Positions 18,215-26,707 are shown, numbered from the stretch's first letter. The stretch is 64,000 bases of DNA from Chryseobacterium cheonjiense (GCF_012927265.1 NZ_JABBGF010000001.1:2230502-2294501), one strand, 5' to 3'. Translations and numbers: made by a program. The notes: generated by a model not told the origin, from the sequence alone.

Positions 18215-18489
18215 TTAAAATATCTTGTGATCCATCTTCTGATGTTACATTGTATTCTCTGGTTTAGCATCCTAAACCTCAGCCGAAAAGCAGCTCACCA
18301 ATGAGTATGAATAATTGTTGTAATACTCAGTCTTCATGGTTATTGTTTTTATGTTTTACATTTCTTTTACTGATATTTTTTCTGCATCTTACAGTATTAA
18401 TGAAATTTATTTATCGAAACAAGTAAAGGGTTTATATGCTCTTACATTAATTATCTAAAAAGAGCAATGTTTTTAAGATTAAAAAGTAA

Positions 18490-18742
18490 CCTCAGCCGGA
18501 AAGCAACTCCCATAAGAGAATCTTACCCAACTGCCGTGAGTGACAGTTGTTTTTAAAAAAGCTTCTCACAATACGAAATTCCTACTTTTAAAGAATCAAT
18601 CTTACTTCTGAAAGAAATAAGAGATTTTGCAATCTTTTATTTTATTCCGATAAGATTCTGATATTTACTATTACCATCAGAAAATCTCGGTATTTCAAAA
18701 GCAAAAGGCTTCCTGAGACGGAGCTTCTTACCCGGGCTGAGG
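18490..18742. ncRNA. repeat element E2: candidate structured RNA
   Basis: Second copy of the element, bounded by CCTCAGCCGG and CCCGGGCTGAGG, which pair. Inside are AACTG/CAGTT, AAATAAGAGATT/AATCTTTTATTT (18615-18642) and CTGAT/ATCAG. It lies immediately past the stop of the 245-residue fibre-like gene. A fourth fragment of the left end (CCTCAGCCGAAAAGCAGCTC) is at about 18277-18296. Alternative reading: a small mobile repeat with terminal inverted ends, though no target duplication was found by eye. Confidence 0.6.
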
Positions 18743-18756
18743 TGATATTTTTGTTA

Positions 18757-19494
18757 TTAACCAATGATATAATTAATTACATCATTTTTTTCCCGTCCTA
18801 AAATAATTTTTATCGTAACAGGATTAGACCTGAATTTTGTTCCGTTGACATCGATCTCCAAGAGCATTTGGATGAGAGAATAAGGTTTCCTGTGATGCAC
18901 TGAATATCTGAATGATCCCGGTCTGTTAAAAGTGCCTGCAGGATAGAAATCCCTGTAGTTTTCACCCGGTCTGAAATAATTAATGGGATTGATATCCAAA
19001 ACCATCTCGTTTGATTTGACAGGATATTCCGATTGTCTGCCCCAGGATTCTGCATCTCCGGGAAGTTCCTGGTAAAAACCGGGACTTTTCAGAAATCCGC
19101 TTTGGAGTCTTTTCTTTTGTTTATACCGTTTTATGATAATCTTCGGCTGATATTTATCAATGTCCAGTTCGCTTGATAATTTTACGTTTAAACGTTTGTA
19201 GCCAACTTCTCTTGACAAAATATGTTTATAGCCATCGATTGGTTCCGGTGCATTACCGGTATTTTCAACATTTATATGTCCTCTGTTTGTTCTCTTCCTG
19301 TCTTCAGCGATGTAGAAATGATAATTTTTTGTTTTGCAGTCTCCTGTTGGTTTTATTTCAAGTCCGAAATTAAATTCATTCAGATGGACATAATTATCTA
19401 TGAATCTTCCAAACTGGCTTTGTGTTGGATATTTTCCCGTTTCAAAATAGGTTTTGAGTTCTTCTCTCTGGGTTAATTTATTTATTTCTTCCAT
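18757..19494 (-). CDS. eCIS fibre-like protein with GxxPTxxQF N-terminal motif (245 aa)
   Basis: Opens LTQREELKTYFETGKYPTQS followed by QFGRFIDNYVHL, the GKYPT-x-x-QF docking motif shared with the 285-, 283- and 279-residue proteins. The remainder is beta-rich and basic, with no family I recognise; SYSV-like stretches around RPGSFRYSVHHRKPYSLIQM suggest a beta sandwich. It is flanked on both sides by copies of the E repeat. It is probably another surface or baseplate accessory of the particle. The role is inferred from the motif and location; a cargo-binding role is equally possible. Confidence 0.75.
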   Translation of the reverse strand: MEEINKLTQREELKTYFETGKYPTQSQFGRFIDNYVHLNEFNFGLEIKPTGDCKTKNYHFYIAEDRKRTNRGHINVENTGNAPEPIDGYKHILSREVGYKRLNVKLSSELDIDKYQPKIIIKRYKQKKRLQSGFLKSPGFYQELPGDAESWGRQSEYPVKSNEMVLDINPINYFRPGENYRDFYPAGTFNRPGSFRYSVHHRKPYSLIQMLLEIDVNGTKFRSNPVTIKIILGREKNDVINYIIG

Positions 19495-19630
19495 AATATC
19501 TTAATGTTTTTTTATGCTTATGTCCTTCGTAATGTCTTTTCAGCCGTCGATTATTTATAAATGTGGTTGAGCATTAATTGTATTTTATCTGATTTTATTT
19601 AAATTGAATTTTTTAATTAAAATAATTCCC

Positions 19631-19877
19631 CAACCGGAAACTACCCCATATTTGAGAAGTTTACCCAACTGCCGAAGCAATTGCTTGCTGAAAGTTTCTC
19701 CGTCATTGGAATTCCTGTTTTTTAAAGAATCAATCTGCTCCTGAAAGAAAACAACAGCCTTTTGTTACGGATTACGTGTTGTTGTATTTCCCGGGGAGAT
19801 TCTGACATCTGCATATCAGAAAATCCCGGTATTTCAAGAGTAAAAGGTTTCCTGTTATTGAGGATCTTACCCGGTTG
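19631..19877. ncRNA. repeat element E3: candidate structured RNA
   Basis: Third copy, bounded by CAACCGG (19631-19637) and CCGGTTG (19871-19877). Compared with E2 the G-C pair at one position is an A-T pair on both arms, a compensatory change. Inner stems are ACAACA/TGTTGT (19751-19782) and TCTGACAT/ATATCAGA. It lies upstream of the 245-residue fibre-like gene. No protein is encoded on either strand that is shared with E1 or E2. Confidence 0.6.
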
Positions 19878-19980
19878 AGAATTATTTTTTATAAGATGAT
19901 ATAATTGCTTACATTTCGCTGATTCTGCGATTCCAGATAACTTTTCATATTGTCCGGATGGCTGATAAAGCCTGTGAATT

Positions 19981-20162
19981 AAAGTTCAAAATTGAGGCTT
20001 TTTTTATACTTATCAAAGTTTTTTACCTTGTCTGTTCTGTAGTTGCAGTAACCTTTATTTTACAGGAAACGAAAGGTTTATCGCTTTATTTGAAAGTTCA
20101 AAGTTGAAGCTTTTTTTATTCTTATCAAAGTTTTTTGAACTGTCTGTTCTGTAGTTGCAGTA
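19981..20162 (-). promoter_or_regulatory. tandem pair of conserved upstream elements
   Basis: Two imperfect roughly 75-bp units, each ending (plus-strand reading) in TTCTGTAGTTGCAGTA, at 20035-20050 and 20147-20162. On the minus strand each unit reads TACTGCAACTACAGAACAGA, then an A-rich spacer, then (A/C)(A/T)TTTGAACTTT. The same arrangement precedes the 285-residue fibre and both large toxins. Probably duplicated regulatory DNA for the 245-residue gene, though the start lies about 500 bp away with repeat E3 between. Confidence 0.5.
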
Positions 20163-20194
20163 CCTGGTATTTAGTCCAGGCCGAATCTATTGTT

Positions 20195-21052
20195 TTATTT
20201 TGCCAGATTTTCATAGTCACATTCTATTCTCACATTTCTGACGCGGTTGATTAAACCTCCTGCCATAACATTCTGGTTTTTTTGGTTTGGCAATAAATAA
20301 GCTGTCATTAAAAGAGTTCCATTATCTTCATCATAAAGCCTGCAAGCTATAGATTTATCCACTCCACGAAGATCTGCTTTATAAAAGCATGCTAAAGAGT
20401 CTCCCAGGTCATAATGATCCGTAACCATATCTTCAGAGGTATATCTATTGGACCAATAATTCCCATATAATGCATATTGAATAAGTACATCAGTCTTGTT
20501 AACCAAAGTAAAACGTGTATGTAAATTATTTATTTTCCGATCAAAATCCTGATTGCTTATCTGTATATACAGCTTTTTATTTTCCACGGTTCCCAGATCC
20601 ATTCCTTCCGGAATTCCTGGCAGATTATTTCCGAACAACCTGTTGGTTGCATAGCTATCATCAATCAGGCTGTAGAGGTAATAATACCTGTTTCCTTCTA
20701 GTTTTTCTACCTGAAATTCTTTTGTTCTGACGGAGTATGGAGCCTCACCCTGAAAAAATCTTTTTTCTTCTTTGCCGGTATTGCTGACTGTAAAAATTTG
20801 TTCTTCTCCTTCTTTTGATCTTACAAGAATAGGGAACTTCCCATTTTCAATACTAATGGTACTGTAAAGAATATATCCATTATCAAGAGAGGCCAGGTTA
20901 TTGGCAAGGGTTACCATTTCTTTATTGCTCTGAACACCATCTCTAATGCTTAAAAAATCGATGAGTTCTGCAAACTGATGCTCCGTTGGATATTTACCTG
21001 TTTCAAAATAGGTTTTTAATTTTTCTTTCGTGATTATTTCGTTTGTTTCCAT
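20195..21052 (-). CDS. eCIS fibre-like protein with GxxPTxxQF N-terminal motif (285 aa)
   Basis: Opens ITKEKLKTYFETGKYPTEHQ followed by FAELIDFLSIRDG, nearly identical in its first 30 residues to the 245-residue neighbour. The body is beta-rich with aromatic patches (RYYYLYSLIDD, YGNYWSNRYTSEDM) and no recognised family. The last 30 residues are polar. The shared N-terminus points to a shared attachment site on the particle, with the variable remainder providing a specific surface. Two upstream elements stand directly before its start (21086-21265). The exact role is unknown. Confidence 0.76.
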   Translation of the reverse strand: METNEIITKEKLKTYFETGKYPTEHQFAELIDFLSIRDGVQSNKEMVTLANNLASLDNGYILYSTISIENGKFPILVRSKEGEEQIFTVSNTGKEEKRFFQGEAPYSVRTKEFQVEKLEGNRYYYLYSLIDDSYATNRLFGNNLPGIPEGMDLGTVENKKLYIQISNQDFDRKINNLHTRFTLVNKTDVLIQYALYGNYWSNRYTSEDMVTDHYDLGDSLACFYKADLRGVDKSIACRLYDEDNGTLLMTAYLLPNQKNQNVMAGGLINRVRNVRIECDYENLAK

Positions 21053-21085
21053 GTATTTTAGTATTCTGTGCTGCTTGTGATTTAC

Positions 21086-21265
21086 AGGTCAAAATTCATG
21101 TTTTTTTTGTTCCTGTAAAAGTTTTTTGCCTTGTGGATTCTGTAGTTGCAGTAGCTTTCATTTAAAAATAATTGAAAGATTATTTCTTTACCTGAAAGTT
21201 CAAAACTCAAGTTATTTTTTGTTTTTTTTAAAACTTTTTACCTTTCAGATTCTATAGTTGCAGTA
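21086..21265 (-). promoter_or_regulatory. tandem pair of conserved upstream elements before the 285-aa gene
   Basis: Copies at 21136-21153 (GATTCTGTAGTTGCAGTA) and 21248-21265 (GATTCTATAGTTGCAGTA). On the minus strand each is followed after an A-rich stretch by TTTTGACC or TTTTGAAC, a possible Bacteroidetes -7 TTTG core. Of all copies this pair is nearest to a start codon (34 bp), which supports a promoter role. Confidence 0.55.
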
Positions 21266-21352
21266 ATTAGGAAATGCAGGAAGCAGAAAGTTATCATTCG
21301 GACTGTCTATAACTTCAGTCCAAACTTACATCTCACTTCAGATCAAAACAAC

Positions 21353-21379
21353 AAAGGCTCAGATTAAATCCAAGCCTTT
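21353..21379 (-). terminator. weak intrinsic terminator
   Basis: AAAGGCT / AGCCTTT stem with a 13-nt loop beyond the stop of the 136-residue repeat protein. The minus-strand T-tract is short, so efficiency is uncertain. Confidence 0.45.
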
Positions 21380-21413
21380 TATTTTCAGGTAATTGTTAAA
21401 AAATTATCTTCTG

Positions 21414-21824
21414 CTAATCGAGATTAAAAAAGAAAAAAACGACTGCTGCCCATTCTTTTTTCACTCCTTTTGCATAGCCGATCGTGCTGTGGCTTCTGTT
21501 TTTTACCGTTCCGTCATCCTTGATGTACCCAATGGTTGAATGACTTCTGTTTTCTACTGTTCCGTCTTTTTTAAGGTACCCTACTGTAGAATGGCTTCTG
21601 TTTTCGATCGTTCCATCGCTTTTGATATAACCAATGGTTCCGTGACTTTTGTTTTCAACAGTACCGTCATTTTTAATATAGCCTACGGTGGCGTGGCTCC
21701 TGTCTTCTATAGTTCCGTCATTTTTAATATATCCTGCCGTATTGTGGCTTTCGGATTCCAGGGTCTGTGCGCTCAGTATGGAAATATTGAGTAAAAGAAA
21801 ACAAATGTATAGTGCTTTTTTCAT
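21414..21824 (-). CDS. exported beta-repeat protein with five 17-residue repeats
   Basis: A 136-residue protein with a clear Sec signal peptide (MKKALYICFLLLNISILSA). It then has tandem 17-residue repeats of the form x-GYIK-x-DGTVENRSHST, five fully regular plus degenerate edges. Such a regular short beta repeat predicts a small closed propeller- or flower-like fold exported to the periplasm or surface. I believe similar Bacteroidetes proteins are described as five-fold beta-flower proteins, but I cannot verify that here. It lies between fibre genes and the immunity array without obvious co-translation. A role in the eCIS is not shown. Confidence 0.78.
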   Translation of the reverse strand: MKKALYICFLLLNISILSAQTLESESHNTAGYIKNDGTIEDRSHATVGYIKNDGTVENKSHGTIGYIKSDGTIENRSHSTVGYLKKDGTVENRSHSTIGYIKDDGTVKNRSHSTIGYAKGVKKEWAAVVFFFFNLD

Positions 21825-21978
21825 GATCTTATTTTATTTAAATATATGAAATAATACACATACTGTCTATGTTTTGAATTATAATTTTGAATTTTGAGCC
21901 AACAATTTATAATGACTGAATTTTATTAAAAATAAGAGAATTTTAAAATAATTTACATAACATTGCAAAAAAAATTCC

Positions 21979-22533
21979 ATGAAAATTTTCAAATTAATTT
22001 CAGTTGTTATTGTAATGGTATTCTTCGGAATTACTGCAAATGCTCAGAAAAAGAAACCGGCCACTCCTTCGAAATCGGGGCCAATAGAAATGCCTGCAGA
22101 CACGGAAACCCAAGGAATACCTAATGATGAGAACTTTAATAGAATGATTACAAAAGTTAATGAAGCTGTTACTTTTAAGTATGATACAAGTTACAAAAAT
22201 GCGGATGTTTACGTCATGAAAAATGGTAAGGAAACGTTGATGTATAAAGTAAAATCTAATGATACGGGCGTTGATACCAAACTAAGAGCAAGAATCTATA
22301 ATAAGAAAGTGTATAGTCCGGATGGCAAACAGCTTTTATTCACTTATGAAACGGAAACCGCAGCCACCAGTTTGATAAAGATGATCTTCAGCTTCCCAGA
22401 AAAGAAATCGCTTATTCTTGATTTTTCAAAAGTATATGAAAGTGACGGTTATACGATGATTAAATCAGAAACCTTTGAGAAATATCCTATTTTTTACTAT
22501 TATTCATTTTATACTAACGCAAAAAGTAATTAA
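21979..22533 (+). CDS. exported protein of unknown function (184 aa)
   Basis: One of the few plus-strand genes. It has a Sec signal peptide (LISVVIVMVFFGITANAQ) followed by a Lys/Pro-rich stretch and a roughly 130-residue beta-rich domain with KYDTSYKNADVYVMKNGKET and YTMIKSETFEKYPIFYYYSF. It is probably periplasmic or outer-membrane associated; no family is recognised. It has its own A/T-rich leader, is convergent with the immunity array, and shares the terminator hairpin at 22579. It is likely a resident chromosomal gene rather than part of the eCIS. Confidence 0.75.
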   Translation: MKIFKLISVVIVMVFFGITANAQKKKPATPSKSGPIEMPADTETQGIPNDENFNRMITKVNEAVTFKYDTSYKNADVYVMKNGKETLMYKVKSNDTGVDTKLRARIYNKKVYSPDGKQLLFTYETETAATSLIKMIFSFPEKKSLILDFSKVYESDGYTMIKSETFEKYPIFYYYSFYTNAKSN

Positions 22534-22578
22534 TTTGAAAGCTGCATTTATTTGGGCAAGATTTATTTGAATATAAAG

Positions 22579-22604
22579 GCGAAATTTCCGGTTGGAAATT
22601 TCGC
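22579..22604. terminator. GCGAAATTTC-family hairpin terminator (copy 1)
   Basis: Stem GCGAAATTTCC / GGAAATTTCGC with a GGTT loop, followed by TTTTATTTTTT on the plus strand. It stands between a plus-strand gene and the end of the minus-strand triplicate genes and can serve both. The same sequence recurs at the end of other cassettes (29742, 31309, 34303). Confidence 0.85.
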
Positions 22605-22613
22605 TTTTATTTT

Positions 22614-23474
22614 TTACAATATATCATACTCAAAAACAAACATTTTCTCTGGATCATTGGGATCTAGTTCAGCTACAAGCACTTGATTTTCGTTTAGTTT
22701 TTCCAATCCCCAATATCTGCTGTTCTCTTTAACTGGCCTTGTTCTTAGTACATTGCCTTCATAATCTAATACATACAGCATATGCTGATAACACAGCACA
22801 ATTTTATCTGCCACCAAACAACCTTTTATGTTACTGTATGCTCCTGTATTATATTTATCTATTAAATTGTTATAAAAATTAACACGATCTATAGTTTCTG
22901 GTGCTTCAAACTGAATAATCATTTTTTCTTCTGACGAATCATAAATACAAATATCACTCTTTGTTTCATAATTGTGATAATGGCACAAAATCATTTCACT
23001 ATCATTGGTAATGTACAAAGTATTACTAAATGCAAGATTCCTATAAACAGATCTAAAGGAAGGCATATTTTTTAAAACCAAAATGGAAGAATATTCAGTA
23101 AGTTTAAAATCTTTTAAGTTCAATAAATAAAAGCTATTTCCATCTCTAGTTTCTATAATTATATCTTCAAAGTTAAGATTTTTAAAGAGATAAGTTTTAG
23201 GGACTTTTCTATCCTCATATCGGTCTTTAAATACAATCTTGTGTATATTTAAATTACCTTCTACACAATATAAATCGGCAGTTTGTAAATCGGTAATAAA
23301 TAAGCGCCCATCTTTTTCTCTAACATCGTAGTTATCCAGATTTTCTTTAAAAGTATGGTTTAACGTTTGTATAATCGAAGCATCTTCTAAACTCCATTTA
23401 ATTATGTTTTTGCTTGTTATTGTGATTGAGTTTTTATTTAAAACACCTATTAATCCCTTAGTGGTATGTATCAT
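22614..23474 (-). CDS. tandem paralogue 3 of unknown repeat-rich protein (candidate immunity)
   Basis: About 286 residues from the ATG at 23474. That start is preferred over further-upstream starts because all three paralogues share it (MIHTTKGLIGVLNKN) and a GAAAAAGAAAAC leader. It has no signal peptide. Alternating short strands (GRLFITDLQTADLYCVEG, KIVLCYQHMLYVLDYEGNVL) suggest a WD/beta-propeller-like cytoplasmic protein. It is over 70 percent identical by eye to the next gene, including a nearly unchanged last 120 residues. Position at the far end of the toxin-immunity array suggests an immunity role, but nothing in the sequence proves it. Confidence 0.72.
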   Translation of the reverse strand: MIHTTKGLIGVLNKNSITITSKNIIKWSLEDASIIQTLNHTFKENLDNYDVREKDGRLFITDLQTADLYCVEGNLNIHKIVFKDRYEDRKVPKTYLFKNLNFEDIIIETRDGNSFYLLNLKDFKLTEYSSILVLKNMPSFRSVYRNLAFSNTLYITNDSEMILCHYHNYETKSDICIYDSSEEKMIIQFEAPETIDRVNFYNNLIDKYNTGAYSNIKGCLVADKIVLCYQHMLYVLDYEGNVLRTRPVKENSRYWGLEKLNENQVLVAELDPNDPEKMFVFEYDIL

Positions 23475-23541
23475 TAGTTTTCTTTTTCGCTGTAAATTTT
23501 TTTGCAATACTAACATTCTGCATACTGCTAATAGCTTTTTT

Positions 23542-24405
23542 TTACAATATATCATACTCAAAAACAAACATTTTCTCCGGATCTTCCGGATCCAGCTCTG
23601 CTATCAGCACCTGATGTTCATTTAGTTTTTCCAATCCCCAATACCGGCTGTTCTCTTTAACTGGCCTTGTTTTTAGTACCTTACCTTCATAATCTAATAC
23701 ATACAGCATATGCTGATAACACAGCACAATTTTATCTGCTACCAAACATCCTTTTATGTTACTGTATGCTCCTGTATTATATTTATCTATTAAATTGTTA
23801 TAAAAATTAACACGATCTATAGTTTGTGGTGCTTCAAACTGAATAATCATTTTTTCTTCTGACGAATCATAAATACAAATATCGCTCTTTGTTTCACCAT
23901 TATGATGGTGGCACAATATCATTTCACAATCGTTAGTGGTGTATAAAATATTGTTATATCCTGTAAGATTACCATAAGTTGATCTAAAGGAAGGCATATT
24001 TTTTAAAACTAAAAGAGACGAATATTCACCAAGTTTAAAATTCTGTAAATTCAATAAGTAATAGCCACAGTTATCTGTTGTATCTATAATTATTTCCTCG
24101 AGGTTAAGGGCTTTAAAAAGATAGATTTTAGGAACTTTTCTATCCTCATATCGGTCTTTAAATACAATCTTGTGTATATTTAAATTACCTTCTACACAAT
24201 ATAAATCGGCAGTTTGTAAATCGGTAATAAATAAGCGCCCATCTTTTTCTCTAACATCGTAGTTATCCAGATTTTCTTTAAAAGAATAATTTATTTCTTT
24301 TACAATTACGTCCTCTTTCAAACTCCAGTTAATTATGTCTTTGCTTGTTATTGTGATTGGATTTTTATTTAAAACACCTATTAATCCCTTAATGGTATGT
24401 ATCAT
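23542..24405 (-). CDS. tandem paralogue 2 of unknown repeat-rich protein (candidate immunity)
   Basis: Middle copy of the triplicate, read from the ATG at 24405 (MIHTIKGLIGVLNKN). It is closest to the left-hand copy. The central region differs (GYYLLNLQNFKLGEYSSLLV against FYLLNLKDFKLTEYSSILV) while the ends are almost unchanged, as in gene conversion between neighbours. The roughly 65-bp intergenic sequence is also duplicated (GCATACTG then TAATAGCTTTTTT). The family is not recognised. Function is inferred only from position after the cassette array. Confidence 0.72.
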   Translation of the reverse strand: MIHTIKGLIGVLNKNPITITSKDIINWSLKEDVIVKEINYSFKENLDNYDVREKDGRLFITDLQTADLYCVEGNLNIHKIVFKDRYEDRKVPKIYLFKALNLEEIIIDTTDNCGYYLLNLQNFKLGEYSSLLVLKNMPSFRSTYGNLTGYNNILYTTNDCEMILCHHHNGETKSDICIYDSSEEKMIIQFEAPQTIDRVNFYNNLIDKYNTGAYSNIKGCLVADKIVLCYQHMLYVLDYEGKVLKTRPVKENSRYWGLEKLNEHQVLIAELDPEDPEKMFVFEYDIL

Positions 24406-24471
24406 TAGTTTTCTTTTTCGCTGTAATTTTTTTTTGCAATACAACATTCTGCATACTGGTAATAGCTTTTT

Positions 24472-25338
24472 TTACAATATATCATACTCAAAAACAAACA
24501 TTTTTTCCGGATCTTCCGGATCCAGCTCTGCTACAAGCACCTGATGTTCATTTAGTTTTTCCAATCCCCAATACCGGCTGTTCTCTTTAACTGGCCTTGT
24601 TTTTAGTACCTTACCATCATAATCTAATACATACAGCATATGCTGATAACACAGCACAATTTTATCTCTTATTAAACAGCCTTTTACGTTGCTATAAGTT
24701 TTGGTGTTGTATTCATTAGTCAAATTAGTAAAAAAATTGATACAAGCTATGGGTTCTGGCGCTTCAAATTGGATAATCTTTTTTTCTTCTGCTGTTATAT
24801 ATATCCCTATTTCGCTTTTTGTTCCATCGTAATGATAGTGGTATAATATCTCCTCGCTATCATTAGCAGAATATAAGATATTGTAGGATATAAATAAAGT
24901 GTCACTATCCATTATTGAAAAAGGTCTCATGTACTTTGAAACTAAAATAGATAAATATTTGGTAAGTTGATAATTTTTTAAATTTAATAAGTAATAACCA
25001 TAACTATCTCTTGTATTTATAATTAAATCTTCAAAGTTTAGATTTTTAAAAAGATAGTTGGTTCTCAGCTTTCTATCTTCATACCGGTCTTCAAACACAA
25101 TAGTTTTTATATTGAAATCATCTTCTAAACAGTACAAATCTGAAGTTTGTAAATCGGTAATAAATAAGCGTCCATCTTTTTCTTTAACATCATAGTTATA
25201 CAGATTTTCTTCAAAAGTATGGTTTAACGTTTGTATAATCGAAGCATCTTCTAAACTCCATTTAATTATATTTTTGCTTGTTATTGTGATTGAGTTTTTA
25301 TTTAAAACACCTATTAATCCCTTAGTGGTATGTATCAT
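24472..25338 (-). CDS. tandem paralogue 1 of unknown repeat-rich protein (candidate immunity)
   Basis: Most divergent copy of the triplicate, from the ATG at 25338. It keeps the ends (GLIGVLNKNSITITSKNIIK; PVKENSRYWGLEKLNEHQV; FVFEYDIL) but the middle 120 residues have drifted (RPFSIMDSDTLFISYNILYS). Terminal identity with a variable middle is what repeated recombination among tandem immunity genes gives. It is preceded by a 167-residue immunity-like gene and a weak hairpin. Confidence 0.72.
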   Translation of the reverse strand: MIHTTKGLIGVLNKNSITITSKNIIKWSLEDASIIQTLNHTFEENLYNYDVKEKDGRLFITDLQTSDLYCLEDDFNIKTIVFEDRYEDRKLRTNYLFKNLNFEDLIINTRDSYGYYLLNLKNYQLTKYLSILVSKYMRPFSIMDSDTLFISYNILYSANDSEEILYHYHYDGTKSEIGIYITAEEKKIIQFEAPEPIACINFFTNLTNEYNTKTYSNVKGCLIRDKIVLCYQHMLYVLDYDGKVLKTRPVKENSRYWGLEKLNEHQVLVAELDPEDPEKMFVFEYDIL

Positions 25339-25410
25339 TAGTTTTCTTTTTCGCTGTAAATTTTTGCAATACAACATTCTGCATACTGCTAATAGCTTTT
25401 TTTGAAAAGC

Positions 25411-25432
25411 GAAATTTCAAACTCAAAATTTC
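25411..25432. terminator. degenerate GCGAAATTTC-family hairpin
   Basis: GAAATTT / AAATTTC stem, 7 bp, with an 8-nt loop and AAAAGCG on one side. It looks like a decayed copy of the cassette-end hairpin, and stands just past the stop of the 167-residue gene. Confidence 0.45.
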
Positions 25433-25443
25433 ACTCTATATTA

Positions 25444-25947
25444 TTACAAGTTTTTCAAATATTCAAAATTTTCTAATTTTTCATTATATCCTACTTTTAA
25501 TAAGTCATCTTTTATACTTTTTAATAATTTATGCCATTCAGATATAAAAACTTCCGTGTTAACAGTTATGGGGAAATTAGCTTCTCTAACATTTTGTATA
25601 AATAAATTCGTTTTTTTACTCATTAGTCCAGCAGAAATCCATTTAGGAGAAATAGTAATTGAATTTTTTTCTTTTTTAAAATTCCAATATGCAGTAAAAC
25701 CGCTCGTTAAAAAACCAGTTTGAAATTCATTCTCATTTTCATTCAAATCTTTCAGCATGTATATGATATCATTATAAATACCGCTTATATCTCCTTTTTT
25801 ATCTATATGAATAAGATAATCACCAAAAGTTATAACTATTTCTTCACCGTAGGTAGGGTATGTAGACCAAACAGCTTCACTTACTGAAATATCTTCACTA
25901 TCTTTTATGCCTAATGCTTTTGTTACATTAAATTTTATTTTAAACAT
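25444..25947 (-). CDS. putative immunity protein (167 aa), family not recognised
   Basis: Cytoplasmic, AT-rich gene in the immunity array. It opens MFKIKFNVTKALGIKDSEDI and has aromatic/acidic composition (GFTAYWNFKKEKNSITISPK). Similar bacterial immunity proteins often begin with a short beta hairpin and have this size. It follows a decayed pre-toxin repeat (26051-26108), the position expected for the immunity gene of a lost toxin tip. No motif allows a firm family call. Confidence 0.65.
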   Translation of the reverse strand: MFKIKFNVTKALGIKDSEDISVSEAVWSTYPTYGEEIVITFGDYLIHIDKKGDISGIYNDIIYMLKDLNENENEFQTGFLTSGFTAYWNFKKEKNSITISPKWISAGLMSKKTNLFIQNVREANFPITVNTEVFISEWHKLLKSIKDDLLKVGYNEKLENFEYLKNL

Positions 25948-26050
25948 AATCTTATAATTTTTAGTATAAGGGTTCTGCTGTCTTACTATTCTTCACTTGG
26001 AAAAGGATAATCTTCTATTAGCGGCTGTTGGCGCATACATTTCGTCTACT

Positions 26051-26108
26051 TTCTCTTCAATACGTTGGCTTATTTCGCGAATTACCCCCAAAACCTCATT
26101 CAATAATT
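26051..26108 (-). repeat. decayed copy (R4) of the pre-toxin repeat
   Basis: The stretch CTCTTCAATACGTTGG and GCGAATTACCCCCAAAACCT corresponds to CTCAATACGCTGTC and GCGAATTACGCCCAAAACCT inside the 1,332-residue effector gene (about 36270-36320). About 55-60 bp are recognisable. The rest of the copy has been lost. A short reading frame continues a few dozen codons leftward with no recognisable toxin. Confidence 0.6.
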
Positions 26109-26186
26109 ACAAATAACTAATAATTAAACGATTGTTCAGCTTGGAATAATTATAAAAAGCAAAACCTTTTAATGTTCGTTTTCATA

Positions 26187-26646
26187 TTAATCTTCTATTT
26201 CAAAATTATGGTTGTCATAGTATTTCCAACGGAAAATATAATATGTCATCATATTTCCGTCTAAATGTATCAGACATGGAATAGAATCTCCTTCACCAAT
26301 ATCTTTATTCGTTTTAGAATCAATGCACTTTCCATCCACATAATGGAAATTCGCATAATAATTATTTATATCGGTTGAATTATAATCAAATACTTTACGT
26401 CTCTTAAATTCTTCAAATTCTTCTTTAGCTATGGGGAGAAAATCAGAATATCTATATATATAATTGAAAGAAACATCTTCTTCTGAATATAAAATTAGCT
26501 CCCAATTTGTTATTAATGGAATCAGGGCCTTTACGGACTGTAAACTTTTAGGATCTTTGAAGTATTGATTAACTATTTCTAACTCATCCGCGGTATAACC
26601 CCCCTTCTAATTTATTTAAATCTAAAGTTATTTTTCCTATTGTCAT
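26187..26646 (-). pseudogene. frameshifted immunity gene of the 145-155-aa family
   Basis: A reading frame starting MTIGKITLDLNKLEGG is interrupted by a one-base frameshift at a run of six G/C (near 26599-26604). It then continues in another frame as TADELEIVNQYFKDPKSLQS and ends YYIFRWKYYDNHNFEIED. The C-terminus matches the intact gene at 29783-30247 (YYIFEWNPDDGHNFEIED). Apart from the frameshift the gene is complete, so the damage is recent or is a phase-variable tract. Confidence 0.75.
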
Positions 26647-26707
26647 CTTAAATATTTATAGTTACAATTCCCTCTCTAATTTATCATTAATTCACTATTT
26701 GCCAAAT

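Noticed and set aside
18490..19877. E repeats as insertion sequences
   Set aside because: No transposase, and no target duplication could be seen. The arms differ between copies in a compensatory way, which favours structure over mobility. A small non-autonomous element remains a weaker alternative.
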